Counted from the stretch's first letter, positions 1-6,096 are shown. The stretch is DNA of 9,106 nt from Desulfobulbaceae bacterium (GCA_021160685.1 JAGHCC010000295.1:1-9106); one strand, 5' to 3'. The notes: a model not told the origin generated them from the sequence alone. Made by a program: numbers and translations.

Positions 1-430
1 AATGGAGAAAGGCCTGGTGAAGGAGTTGGGCGCTCTGGACGAAATCAGGAGTGAGGTCAAAGTGTCCGATCAGAGCCGCCTTGATTTTCTTGTTCGCCGG
101 GGACAAAAAAAGATTTACATTGAGGTGAAAAATTGCACCCTGGTTGAGGATGGCACGGCTATGTTTCCGGACGCCGTCACCGAGAGGGGGCGCAGGCATC
201 TTTTGGAGTTGATGGCGTTGAAACAAAAGGGCTGGGGCGCGGCGCTGATTTTTTGTGTGCAGAGAATGGACGCGGTCCGATTCAGACCGGCCGCTGAAAT
301 TGATCCGCTTTACTGTGAAACTTTGGCTGCGGCAGCCGCAGCTGGGGTTGGTATCTGGGTCTATCAGGCCGATGTTGGTCCCGAGCAAATTGAGATCGTT
401 CGCAGCCTGCCCGTGAAATTGAAAATTTAA
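1..430 (+). CDS. sfsA: DNA/RNA nuclease SfsA homologue (sugar fermentation stimulation protein A), 5'-truncated by the window
   Basis: C-terminal ~142 residues of an SfsA-family protein. The visible part carries the family's PD-(D/E)xK-like core: an LDF strand near residue 28, then IEVKN near residue 40, followed by the typical FPDAVTERG segment and the HLLEL helix. Further on come RFRPAAEIDP and the SLPVKL ending, which line up with the C-terminus of E. coli SfsA as I remember it. SfsA is usually about 230-240 residues, so roughly 90-100 N-terminal residues lie before the window. The ATG at base 2 is therefore probably internal. Family members bind DNA and have been reported to have nuclease activity; the link to maltose metabolism in E. 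coli is indirect. queC follows 18 bases downstream on the same strand, so the two may be co-transcribed, though no functional link is evident. Family assignment is secure; cellular role is not. Confidence 0.92.
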   Translation, partial: MEKGLVKELGALDEIRSEVKVSDQSRLDFLVRRGQKKIYIEVKNCTLVEDGTAMFPDAVTERGRRHLLELMALKQKGWGAALIFCVQRMDAVRFRPAAEIDPLYCETLAAAAAAGVGIWVYQADVGPEQIEIVRSLPVKLKI

Positions 431-436
431 CTGGAA

Positions 437-445
437 AAAGGAAAG
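437..445 (+). promoter_or_regulatory. Ribosome binding site of queC
   Basis: The purine-rich AAAGGAAAG sits 3 bases before the ATG at 449, with the GGA core about 7 bases from it. It supports that start. Confidence 0.6.
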
Positions 446-448
446 CAG

Positions 449-1180
449 ATGTCCGACAATGAAAACAATGATGTCAGGGCCGTGGTTCTTCTCTCCGGTG
501 GCCTGGATTCGACAACCGTTCTGGCTTTGGCCCGGCATGAGGGATATCGTTGTTATTGTTTGAGTTTTGCCTATGGCCAGAGACAGAATGTCGAGTTGGA
601 ACGGGCCCGGTTGATCGCCGATAATTTTGGAGCTGCCGACCATCTTATTCTGCGGCTTGAGCTGGATAAGATTGGCGGTTCTGCCCTGACAACCGCAATC
701 GAAGTTCCCACAAAACGTACGGAAGCAGAGATGAGGGAAACGATTCCGGTGACCTATGTGCCCGGAAGGAATACGATTTTTTTATCCCACGCCGTTGCCT
801 GGGCCGAGGTGCTGGGGGCCTTTGATATCTTTATCGGCATTAATGCGGTGGATTTCAGCGGCTATCCCGACTGCCGGCCGGAATATCTGAGCGCCTTTGA
901 GAAGGTGGCCAATTTAGGCACCAGAGCCGGAGTGGAGGGGACTCGGGCCTTGAGGATTCATGCTCCCCTGATGAATCTTTCCAAAAAGGAGATTATTCTC
1001 AAAGGAACAGAAATGGGAATCGATTACGGCATGACCCATAGTTGTTATGATCCTGACCGCAGGGGAAGGGCCTGCGGGCTATGTGATGCCTGTCAACTTC
1101 GGTTAAAGGGTTTTGCCGATGCCGGTCTGCGTGACCCGGTTCAATATCAGGGAGCGCAAGAAAAATTAGTCAAACATTGA
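449..1180 (+). CDS. queC: 7-cyano-7-deazaguanine synthase QueC
   Basis: Cytosolic enzyme that converts 7-carboxy-7-deazaguanine to preQ0 using ammonia and ATP, in the queuosine tRNA-modification pathway. Visible signatures: the PP-loop ATP-binding motif SGGLDSTT at residues 16-23; the family segment VPGRN at 104-108; GINAVDFSGYPDCR at 130-143, typical of substrate-pocket residues; and a C-terminal zinc site with four cysteines at 199, 209, 212 and 215 (SCYDPD ... CGLCDAC). Length 243 residues is slightly above the usual 220-235, mainly from a short polar N-terminus (residues 1-8). The start is supported by an AAAGGAAAG ribosome site and an 18-base gap after sfsA. No other que genes lie in the window, and no clear terminator follows before the repeat cluster at 1210. 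Nothing important is missing, so it should be functional. Confidence 0.97.
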   Translation: MSDNENNDVRAVVLLSGGLDSTTVLALARHEGYRCYCLSFAYGQRQNVELERARLIADNFGAADHLILRLELDKIGGSALTTAIEVPTKRTEAEMRETIPVTYVPGRNTIFLSHAVAWAEVLGAFDIFIGINAVDFSGYPDCRPEYLSAFEKVANLGTRAGVEGTRALRIHAPLMNLSKKEIILKGTEMGIDYGMTHSCYDPDRRGRACGLCDACQLRLKGFADAGLRDPVQYQGAQEKLVKH

Positions 1181-1218
1181 AACTTAATGTTCCCGTAAAA
1201 AGGTAAAATTTAACGCAA

Positions 1219-1226
1219 AAGACGCA
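1219..1226. repeat. Left 8-bp target site duplication of MITE copy 1
   Basis: AAGACGCA lies directly against the left end of the element. An identical copy is at 1329-1336 against the right end. Confidence 0.8.
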
Positions 1227-1328
1227 GTAATTTCTCAATAAGTGGTGGAAACCTATAAACAAATCCCCTCAATCCCCCTTTTTCAAAGGGGGAAGCTGTC
1301 GGAATGCCACCACTTATTGAGAAATTAC
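1227..1328 (+). mobile_element. MITE-like element, copy 1 (102 bp, perfect 22-bp terminal inverted repeats)
   Basis: The ends are perfect 22-bp inverted repeats: 1227-1248 starts GTAATTTCTCAATAAG, and 1307-1328 is its exact reverse complement. The element is bordered by a perfect 8-bp direct repeat AAGACGCA at 1219-1226 and 1329-1336, as expected for a target site duplication. The interior has a hairpin, CCCCCTTT (1274-1281) against AAAGGGGG (1285-1292), and no coding capacity. A second copy lies at 4642-4744 in the opposite orientation, about 85% identical by eye. Ends starting GTAA with 8-bp duplications are the pattern described for IS66-family elements, so an IS66-type transposase elsewhere in the genome is the likely mobiliser. 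That assignment is inference. Confidence 0.85.
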
Positions 1329-1336
1329 AAGACGCA
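1329..1336. repeat. Right 8-bp target site duplication of MITE copy 1
   Basis: AAGACGCA, identical to 1219-1226. Confidence 0.8.
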
Positions 1337-1445
1337 AGATTAACTGTTTGATATTTCATAATAAAAGCTTTTGCGCCCTTCGCGCCTCTGCGTTGAAAAA
1401 TAGTTTTTGCGAGTTCATCAAATTTATTTCTCATTGAGACTTTCG

Positions 1446-1451
1446 TATAAA
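1446..1451 (+). promoter_or_regulatory. Candidate -10 box of nagZ
   Basis: TATAAA ends 7 bases before the nagZ ATG at 1459. A transcript starting from it would begin at or next to the start codon. The -35 region 17 bases upstream (TTTATT, 1423-1428) is poor. Weak evidence, offered mainly because no ribosome site is visible before this gene. Confidence 0.3.
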
Positions 1452-1458
1452 ATCAATA

Positions 1459-2466
1459 ATGAAAAATGACAGCCTCACCTCGGAGTTCGGTCAATTATTC
1501 ATGGCCGGTCTGCCCGGTCCGGATCTTGACGAATCCACCGTGGAATTAATCCGCCAATATCATGTCAATAATTTTATTCTTTTCACTCGAAACACGCTGA
1601 GTCCGGATCAGGTTCATTCTTTAACCCGGGATCTAACGGCAGCCTGCAGCCGGATAGGAGTTCCTCCGCCCTTGATTTCCATTGATCAGGAAGGTGGCAC
1701 TGTTGCCCGCCTGCCTGATCCATTCAGCCAGTTTGGTGATGCCAGGATGTACGCCGAGTCAGCCGAGCCGGAAACGAGTCTTGAGAATTTTGCTTTGACC
1801 TGTGGTCATGAGTTACATGATGTGGGGATTAATATGAACCTGGCGCCGGTCCTTGATATCTGCCCGGCCGGCCAGGATTTTTTCATGGAAAAACGATCTT
1901 TGGGCAATGATCCGGAGCGGGTGGCGGCACTGGCCTGCCTGGTCATTGCCAAGATGCAGGAATGTGGAGTCGCGGCCTGCGCCAAACATTTTCCCGGACT
2001 TGGAGCCGCGAAAATCGATCCCCATCTCCACCTGCCGGTTGTCCACCGCCTGCGGGAGCAACTGCAAGCAGACCTGATCCCGTTTGAAAAGGCCATATCA
2101 TCCGGAGTCGCGGCCGTCATGACGTCCCATACCGTTTATACCGATCTTGATCCCGGTGTTCCCGCCACATTGTCGAAAAAAGTTTTAAGCGGGATTCTGC
2201 GCCGGCAAATGGGCTATGAGGGAGTGGTGATCACCGATGATCTTGAAATGGGGGCGATTGAGAATGACAAGCTTTGTGAGCAGGCGGCGCTGGAGTCCTT
2301 TCTGGCGGGATGCGATTTGCTCTTGATCTGCCAAGACCAAAACAAGGTTAGAAAATCCTGCGAACAACTTGTTCAGGCATTTGATCAGGGCCGCTTTTCA
2401 GCCGACCGTGTCCATCAGTCTCTGGGGCGTCTTGCCCGGCTGCGGGAGCGATTCGGGATTGGCTGA
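1459..2466 (+). CDS. nagZ: Beta-N-acetylhexosaminidase NagZ (glycoside hydrolase family 3)
   Basis: Removes N-acetylglucosamine from muropeptides during peptidoglycan recycling; NagZ acts in the cytosol, and no signal peptide is seen here. Motifs in order: SIDQEGGTVARL at residues 74-85; NLAPVLDI at 127-134; KHFPG at 176-180 followed by D187-P-H189, the Asp-His acid/base dyad characteristic of NagZ; MTSHTVY at 221-227; and the GH3 nucleophile motif VVITDDLEMGAI at 256-267, with D260 the expected nucleophile. Length 335 residues matches the family (~340). The usual PGHG after KHF is PGLG here (L181), an unusual change in an otherwise intact active-site loop. ATG 1459 is the first possible start, because an in-frame TGA lies at 1435. 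No Shine-Dalgarno sequence is visible before it, so initiation may be leaderless or weak. It converges on the porin-like gene across a shared terminator. Confidence 0.93.
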   Translation: MKNDSLTSEFGQLFMAGLPGPDLDESTVELIRQYHVNNFILFTRNTLSPDQVHSLTRDLTAACSRIGVPPPLISIDQEGGTVARLPDPFSQFGDARMYAESAEPETSLENFALTCGHELHDVGINMNLAPVLDICPAGQDFFMEKRSLGNDPERVAALACLVIAKMQECGVAACAKHFPGLGAAKIDPHLHLPVVHRLREQLQADLIPFEKAISSGVAAVMTSHTVYTDLDPGVPATLSKKVLSGILRRQMGYEGVVITDDLEMGAIENDKLCEQAALESFLAGCDLLLICQDQNKVRKSCEQLVQAFDQGRFSADRVHQSLGRLARLRERFGIG

Positions 2467-2467
2467 C

Positions 2468-2669
2468 TTAGGAGTCGTCCGGAAATAACTTGAACATCTC
2501 GCATCTCATATTCAGACCATCTTTGGCCGCTATTCAATCACAGGTAAGCGAAGACTCCGAAGTCCTCAACGTAGCATAACTACGTCTGCGGCTTTGTTCA
2601 ATCAGATCGACCAAACCTAGCCTAAATATGAGCACGATATTGTCCAACTTATTTCCGGACGACTCCTTA
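2468..2669. repeat. Large imperfect palindrome (~200 bp), possible MITE or folded intergenic repeat
   Basis: The outer arms AGGAGTCGTCCGGAAATAA (2470-2488) and its exact complement (2649-2667) form 19 perfect pairs. Complementarity continues inward with mismatches to about 2526 and 2611 (for example CTCATATTCAG at 2504 against CTAAATATGAG at 2621). At the centre, ACGTAG (2569-2574) and CTACGT (2580-2585) form a second hairpin. The core ends GGAGTC and GACTCC are each bordered by TTA (2468-2470 and 2667-2669), which could be a short target duplication. There is no ORF. It starts two bases after the nagZ stop codon. It is unrelated in sequence to the 102-bp element elsewhere in the window. Confidence 0.7.
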
Positions 2670-2696
2670 AATTGCTCATTTTTACGAAAAGGCAAT

Positions 2697-2734
2697 AAAA
2701 AAGGGAAAGATCCTTGCCGGGTCTTTCCCTTTTT
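2697..2734. terminator. Bidirectional intrinsic terminator between nagZ and the porin-like gene
   Basis: AAAAAGGGAAAGATCC (2698-2713) pairs with GGGTCTTTCCCTTTTT (2719-2734), including one G-T pair, around the five-base loop TTGCC. It ends in a T-run on either strand. It lies 30 bases past the stop codon of the minus-strand gene and downstream of nagZ, so it serves both convergent transcripts. Confidence 0.88.
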
Positions 2735-2764
2735 GTGGTTTACGACAGTTTAATGTGCCGAGGT

Positions 2765-4381
2765 TTAAAAGAAGGCCTCAAAGGTCAGGTAGACCTGATC
2801 TGCCCTTTTCAATGTGGGAACGAACATACCATACTGATCACCTTCTGATTTATCCAAATCATACGGTTTGATGTTCCAGTCAGTGCCACCGGAGTAATCA
2901 TACTCATAATGCTGGTAGCCCAGGCGGACAAAGGTTTTGGCATACTTGGAAATGGCCTCTCCTGTGGGGAGATCCCAGATCAGGTAGGCTTCATAAACAT
3001 CGCCCCTGGTTCCCAGTTTAGCGCTGTACATATCGTCATGACCAGGAGTCATGCCGACCCAGTACTTAGAACCATAGTTGTACTCAAGACCTAATTTAAG
3101 TCCCAGTTCATCCATGTCGTAGCGGGTGCCAACCCAGATGTTGTAGCCATCTTCGTCATCGGTATTAGGTGAGTATGCCGGTCCTCCTTGCATTGCACCC
3201 ACGGCACCAAGCCAGTCGTTGAACATGCCGGTATCATCGTCAGGCAGGGTGCGGCTCCATCCACCGGAAACGAAAAAGTTGAGATTTTCCCATTTATCCT
3301 GATATACGGCAGAGGAATGGACGAGATCTCCTACGTTTTGGCGGTCCGCAGTTCCATACATTGGCATCATAAAGCCACCAAATTGATCATTTAAGTTGCC
3401 ATCGTCAAATTCGGGAAAACTAAAGGCATTAAAGACCATAAAGGATTGAATATAGGCAAGGCGATTTCCCTTTTTGTAGACATCCCAGCTTATCCCGGCA
3501 AAATCCGTATCATTTAGACTTGAGGCCTCATCATTATATTGGAGACTGTTTTCAAATCCGCGGCCATAGCAGATGCGTACTCGTCCCGGCCAGTTATCCA
3601 TGCCGAAAAGATCGGAGTAGGCATAGCCCACGGCAATACCGTCAAATGGCCAATCCATATAAGCAGTCGGAGTTGCCAGTCGTTCATCGATATCATATCC
3701 TAAGCGTACCTGGGCAGCAGGTCCGTCCGTTGTCGGTCGGCGACCTATTGAAAACCAGATTGGCTGGCCGCCGATATTGTTCCAGTTGACAAAGGCGCGA
3801 TCCACCCTGAGGGTCGAGTCGTTTGGCTCTCTACTGCTTGTGCCGTCAAAAGAAGGATAACCGAAGGTGGTGAGACCGGGTGGCTGGGTGTTGGTGCCCC
3901 AGGCTTTATACATGGCCAGGCGGGCTTTGAATTCCACGTTCTCAGTGGCCTTGACCCGCATGTTCAAACGAAAACGATTTGTGAATAGAGTATCGTTTTT
4001 CATTTCATCGTCACCAAATTCTGGAGCTGCACCGCCCATTACTGCGCCAGCATTTGTCATCGGTGCAGTCACCAGATCACCACTGTAATAGTCCATTCTG
4101 GCCCGGAAATCGCCATTGAGCTTAAAGCGCGAGGCCAGATCCCATTCCTCGGATTTTTCTTCATAGTCGTCAAGGAAGTCTTCCTGGTCTTCCTTTATGA
4201 CTACCTGCTCTTCCTTCATGGACTCCATCTGGACTTTCAGTTCCATCAGCTGTCTGGTCAACGCATCGACCTTGGCCTCCAGTTCATCAGGTGTCGCCGC
4301 AGCTCCAGCCATTCCTGCTGAGGCAGCCGCCGGCAAGGTCAGCAGTCCGGCAAGAGCCAGCATGGAAATTTTTTTTAACAT
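2765..4381 (-). CDS. Putative outer-membrane beta-barrel (porin-like) protein with N-terminal coiled coil; resembles DUF3373-type proteins
   Basis: A 538-residue exported protein. Residues 1-22 form a signal peptide (MLKK, a hydrophobic core, cleavage expected after ASA). Residues ~31-78 are a charged heptad-like coiled coil (DELEAKVDALTRQLMELKVQ onward). The rest is rich in alternating aromatic/polar strands: FKLNGDFRARMDYY near 87-100, NRFRLNMRVKA, LRVDRAFVNWNN, and IWFSIGRRPTTDGP. The C-terminus, VYLTFEAFF, ends in Phe, as outer-membrane barrels do for BAM recognition. The coiled coil plus barrel layout recalls porins anchored to the cell wall by a periplasmic stalk. The match to DUF3373 is from memory and moderate; substrate is unknown. 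The start is supported by a strong GGAGGGAG ribosome site four bases upstream. It is monocistronic, with its own candidate promoter and a terminator. Confidence 0.8.
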   Translation of the reverse strand: MLKKISMLALAGLLTLPAAASAGMAGAAATPDELEAKVDALTRQLMELKVQMESMKEEQVVIKEDQEDFLDDYEEKSEEWDLASRFKLNGDFRARMDYYSGDLVTAPMTNAGAVMGGAAPEFGDDEMKNDTLFTNRFRLNMRVKATENVEFKARLAMYKAWGTNTQPPGLTTFGYPSFDGTSSREPNDSTLRVDRAFVNWNNIGGQPIWFSIGRRPTTDGPAAQVRLGYDIDERLATPTAYMDWPFDGIAVGYAYSDLFGMDNWPGRVRICYGRGFENSLQYNDEASSLNDTDFAGISWDVYKKGNRLAYIQSFMVFNAFSFPEFDDGNLNDQFGGFMMPMYGTADRQNVGDLVHSSAVYQDKWENLNFFVSGGWSRTLPDDDTGMFNDWLGAVGAMQGGPAYSPNTDDEDGYNIWVGTRYDMDELGLKLGLEYNYGSKYWVGMTPGHDDMYSAKLGTRGDVYEAYLIWDLPTGEAISKYAKTFVRLGYQHYEYDYSGGTDWNIKPYDLDKSEGDQYGMFVPTLKRADQVYLTFEAFF

Positions 4382-4385
4382 CTTT

Positions 4386-4393
4386 CTCCCTCC
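4386..4393 (-). promoter_or_regulatory. Strong ribosome binding site of the porin-like gene
   Basis: GGAGGGAG on the minus strand, 4 bases before the ATG at 4381. It is a near-ideal Shine-Dalgarno sequence, in keeping with an abundant envelope protein. Confidence 0.75.
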
Positions 4394-4450
4394 ATGTTAA
4401 AAGTGATTTGTTAAGGATCGTGATAAATCACAACCCATTTCCCCCAAAAT

Positions 4451-4473
4451 AGAAATACTTAATAAGTATTTCT
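4451..4473. promoter_or_regulatory. 23-bp perfect palindrome, candidate operator of the porin-like gene
   Basis: AGAAATACTTA (4451-4461) and TAAGTATTTCT (4463-4473) are exact inverted arms around one central base. On the minus strand it lies just downstream of the candidate -10 box, over the expected transcription start, where a repressor operator would be effective. It could instead be a 5' UTR hairpin. Confidence 0.45.
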
Positions 4474-4480
4474 TTAAATA

Positions 4481-4509
4481 CGTCTACATCTCAAAATTTC
4501 TTTTGTCAA
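4481..4509 (-). promoter_or_regulatory. Candidate sigma-70 promoter of the porin-like gene
   Basis: Minus strand: a consensus -35 TTGACA (4509-4504), a 17-base spacer, then a weak -10 TAGACG (4486-4481). The start codon is about 100 bases downstream, after the palindrome. The -35 is convincing and the -10 is not. Confidence 0.4.
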
Positions 4510-4641
4510 AGAAAAAACATGAATTATTATATCAGTTTGAGAAAAAAGATTTTTTGAAAAAACGCCTGAAAAATTTGTTTCACCGGCTCATAGTCGGCAG
4601 TCTCGCAAGTTTGAAATTTTGAGTTTGAGTGCTGATTTGAT
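4510..4641. other. AT-rich intergenic stretch with no recognisable feature
   Basis: Between the porin-like promoter and MITE copy 2. It contains A/T tracts and no ORF, hairpin or RNA gene that I can support. Confidence 0.5.
4634..4641. repeat. Left 8-bp target site duplication of MITE copy 2
   Basis: GATTTGAT, identical to 4745-4752, directly against the left end of the element. Confidence 0.8.
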
Positions 4642-4744
4642 GTAACTTCCCAATAAGTCGTGGCACACCGACAACCTCCCCCTTTGTTAAAGGGGGATTG
4701 AGGGGGATTTATTTACAGGTTGCCACCACTTATTGAGAAGCTGC
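4642..4744 (-). mobile_element. MITE-like element, copy 2 (103 bp)
   Basis: Second copy of the element at 1227-1328, in the opposite orientation. The 22-bp ends (4642-4663, starting GTAACTTCCCAATAAG, and 4723-4744) match as inverted repeats at 18 of 22 positions. The internal CCCCCTTT ... AAAGGGGG hairpin is kept (4679-4696). It is flanked by a perfect 8-bp direct repeat GATTTGAT. Drifted ends suggest an older insertion than copy 1. It sits between the divergent porin-like gene and glyQ without obviously interrupting either. Confidence 0.83.
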
Positions 4745-4752
4745 GATTTGAT
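4745..4752. repeat. Right 8-bp target site duplication of MITE copy 2
   Basis: GATTTGAT, identical to 4634-4641. Confidence 0.8.
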
Positions 4753-4891
4753 GCCTCAACACCTACAGATTGATCAATTTTTATAGCCTTTCTTCTCTTT
4801 AATTGAAGGGGGTGAAGATTTTGTGTAAAAAAATGTTGCCTGCTCCGTATGCTGTGGTAAATATGTCATTCAATTTTATCGAATAATTTAT

Positions 4892-4904
4892 AAGGAAAGA
4901 TAGG
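4892..4904 (+). promoter_or_regulatory. Ribosome binding site of glyQ
   Basis: AAGGAAAGATAGG precedes the ATG at 4910. Either the AAGGAA core (about 12 bases away) or AGG (5 bases away) could serve. The 4753-4890 stretch upstream is AT-rich leader in which I see no convincing promoter. Confidence 0.5.
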
Positions 4905-4909
4905 TCATT

Positions 4910-5812
4910 ATGTATTTTCAGGATATTATACTTGAGCTCAGCCGTTACTGGGTGGATCAGGGCTGTCTTCTTCAGCAGCCTTACGATATGGAGGTGGGGG
5001 CGGGGACATTTCATCCGGCTACACTGCTGCGTTCCCTGGGCCCGGAACCCTGGAAGGCTGCTTATGTTCAGCCATCGAGGCGGCCCACGGACGGCAGGTA
5101 CGGTGAGAATCCGAACAGGCTGCAGCATTATTACCAGTTTCAGGTCGTCATGAAGCCGTCACCGATCAATATTCAGGATCTTTATCTTGACAGTCTCAAA
5201 CGTTTTAACCTTGATTTGCTTGATCATGATATCCGTTTTGTTGAAGATGATTGGGAATCGCCGACCCTGGGTGCCAGCGGCCTGGGCTGGGAGGTCTGGC
5301 TGGACGGTATGGAGATCACCCAGTTCACCTACTTTCAGCATGCCGGCAGCATGGAACTTTTTCCGGTGACTGTGGAGATCACCTACGGTCTGGAGCGGAT
5401 CGCCATGTATCTCCAGGAAGTTGAGAGCGTTTATGATATTGCCTGGAACAGGGATGTCTCCTATGGCCAGATTTTTCACCAGGCCGAGGTAGAGTTTTCC
5501 GCCTTTAATTTTCAATATGCAAATGTTAAAGTCCTGGTGTCCTTCTTCAATACCTTTGAGGAGGAGGCCATGAAATTGCTGGAGAAGGATTTGATCCTGC
5601 CGGCCTATGATTATTGTCTGAAATGTTCGCATACCTTCAACCTGTTGGACGCGCGCAAGGCGATCAGTGTGGCGGAAAGGACCCGTTATATCGGCCGGAT
5701 CAGGAATATTGCCAGAAAGGTGGCGTCTAAGTATACGGAACAACGGCAGGAGATGGGCTATCCACTTCTGAAAAAAGATGAAGCGGTAGCGCTGGACGTT
5801 GTTGGCTCTTAA
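4910..5812 (+). CDS. glyQ: Glycyl-tRNA synthetase alpha subunit
   Basis: Catalytic subunit of the bacterial alpha2beta2-type glycyl-tRNA synthetase, which charges tRNA-Gly with glycine in the cytosol. The sequence is highly conserved from the start: FQDIILELSRYW at residues 3-14; MEVGAGTFHPAT at 27-38; the class II motif 2 region QPSRRPTDGRYGENPNRL at 54-71; DDWESPTLGASGLGWEVW at 113-130; and motif 3 GLERIAMYLQ at 160-169. Length 300 residues is normal for the subunit. The start matches the family N-terminus and follows a purine-rich ribosome site. The beta subunit gene glyS normally follows directly, but here a repeat and a minus-strand tRNA gene come next. It must therefore lie elsewhere if this two-subunit enzyme is to work. 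Confidence 0.97.
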   Translation: MYFQDIILELSRYWVDQGCLLQQPYDMEVGAGTFHPATLLRSLGPEPWKAAYVQPSRRPTDGRYGENPNRLQHYYQFQVVMKPSPINIQDLYLDSLKRFNLDLLDHDIRFVEDDWESPTLGASGLGWEVWLDGMEITQFTYFQHAGSMELFPVTVEITYGLERIAMYLQEVESVYDIAWNRDVSYGQIFHQAEVEFSAFNFQYANVKVLVSFFNTFEEEAMKLLEKDLILPAYDYCLKCSHTFNLLDARKAISVAERTRYIGRIRNIARKVASKYTEQRQEMGYPLLKKDEAVALDVVGS

Positions 5813-5840
5813 TCGTGCCGATCCAGTAAAAACTACAAAT

Positions 5841-5920
5841 TAACCACAGAACGCACAGAGTTCACTGAGGAAACTGATTGTGAAAAAGGATTTCTCTGTG
5901 ACCTCCTGGTACTGTGGAGA
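5841..5920. repeat. Degenerate CACAGAG-type intergenic palindrome
   Basis: TTAACCACAGAACGCACAGAG (first 20 bases from 5841) and, in inverse, CCACAGTACCAGGAGGTCAC (minus strand from 5917) are loosely complementary arms. It resembles the CACAGAGG repeats scattered in many environmental genomes. The copy is decayed. It may also help end glyQ transcription, since no other terminator is visible after that gene. Confidence 0.45.
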
Positions 5921-5969
5921 GAAAAAGATTTTTTTTATGGGTTCATCAATAGTGAGGGGTTGAAAGAAA

Positions 5970-6067
5970 TGGCGGAAGTGCATGGGAATCGAACCCACCC
6001 ACCAAGCTGTTAACCCGGTGCACCGGATTTGAAGTCCGGGAGGGCCACCAGTGCCCTTTCCACTTCC
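5970..6067 (-). tRNA. selC: Selenocysteine tRNA (tRNA-Sec, anticodon TCA), CCA encoded
   Basis: Read on the minus strand the gene starts GGAAGTGG at 6067 and ends CACTTCCGCCA at 5970, 98 nt with the encoded CCA. Visible parts: a 7-bp perfect acceptor stem (GGAAGTG/CACTTCC); a D arm AGGGC/GCCCT; an anticodon arm CCGGA-CTTCAAA-TCCGG with anticodon TCA at 6032-6030; a long variable arm (CACC/GGTG ends); and a T arm GTGGG-TTCGATT-CCCAT. The length, the long variable arm, the CTTCAAA loop and G73 all match bacterial SelC. The bacterial 8th acceptor pair would be G-G here. It lets UGA be read as selenocysteine with SelA, SelB and SelD, none of which are in the window. It is divergent from the 6242 gene. 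Confidence 0.96.
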
Positions 6068-6096
6068 GTAATTTGCAGTTTGAAACGAAACGAAGA

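Larger units (their letters stand above)
1210..1398. repeat. Degenerate palindromic intergenic repeat, interrupted by MITE copy 1
   Basis: The left arm begins AACGCAAAAGACGCA at 1212. The right arm, on the minus strand from 1394 back to 1371, reads AACGCAGAGGCGCGAAGG. The two are clearly related inverted arms of the ACGCAGAG style common between genes in many environmental bacteria. The left arm is split by the 102-bp element at 1227-1328. Removing that element and one 8-base duplicate rejoins AACGCAAAAGACGCA with AGATTAAC. The ORF-like stretch on the minus strand here is an artefact of the repeats. Confidence 0.6.

Noticed and set aside
1274..1292. C5T3/A3G5 hairpin as terminator of queC
   Set aside because: It belongs to the mobile element and has no T-tract after it on the plus strand; it may still slow transcription but was not called.
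1219..1336. CRISPR-like repeats
   Set aside because: Only two distant copies in opposite orientation, with transposon-type ends and duplications; no repeat-spacer array.
1210..1434. Minus-strand ORF of 74 codons
   Set aside because: It lies wholly within repeats and MITE copy 1; the composition is repeat-derived and no ribosome site is present.
1806..2120. Minus-strand ORFs inside nagZ
   Set aside because: Shadows of a clear GH3 gene.
4799..5128. Minus-strand ORF overlapping the glyQ start
   Set aside because: It overlaps the conserved 5' end of glyQ and has no family features.
5159..5743. Minus-strand ORF of 194 codons inside glyQ
   Set aside because: Antisense shadow of a highly conserved gene; no start signal and no recognisable protein.
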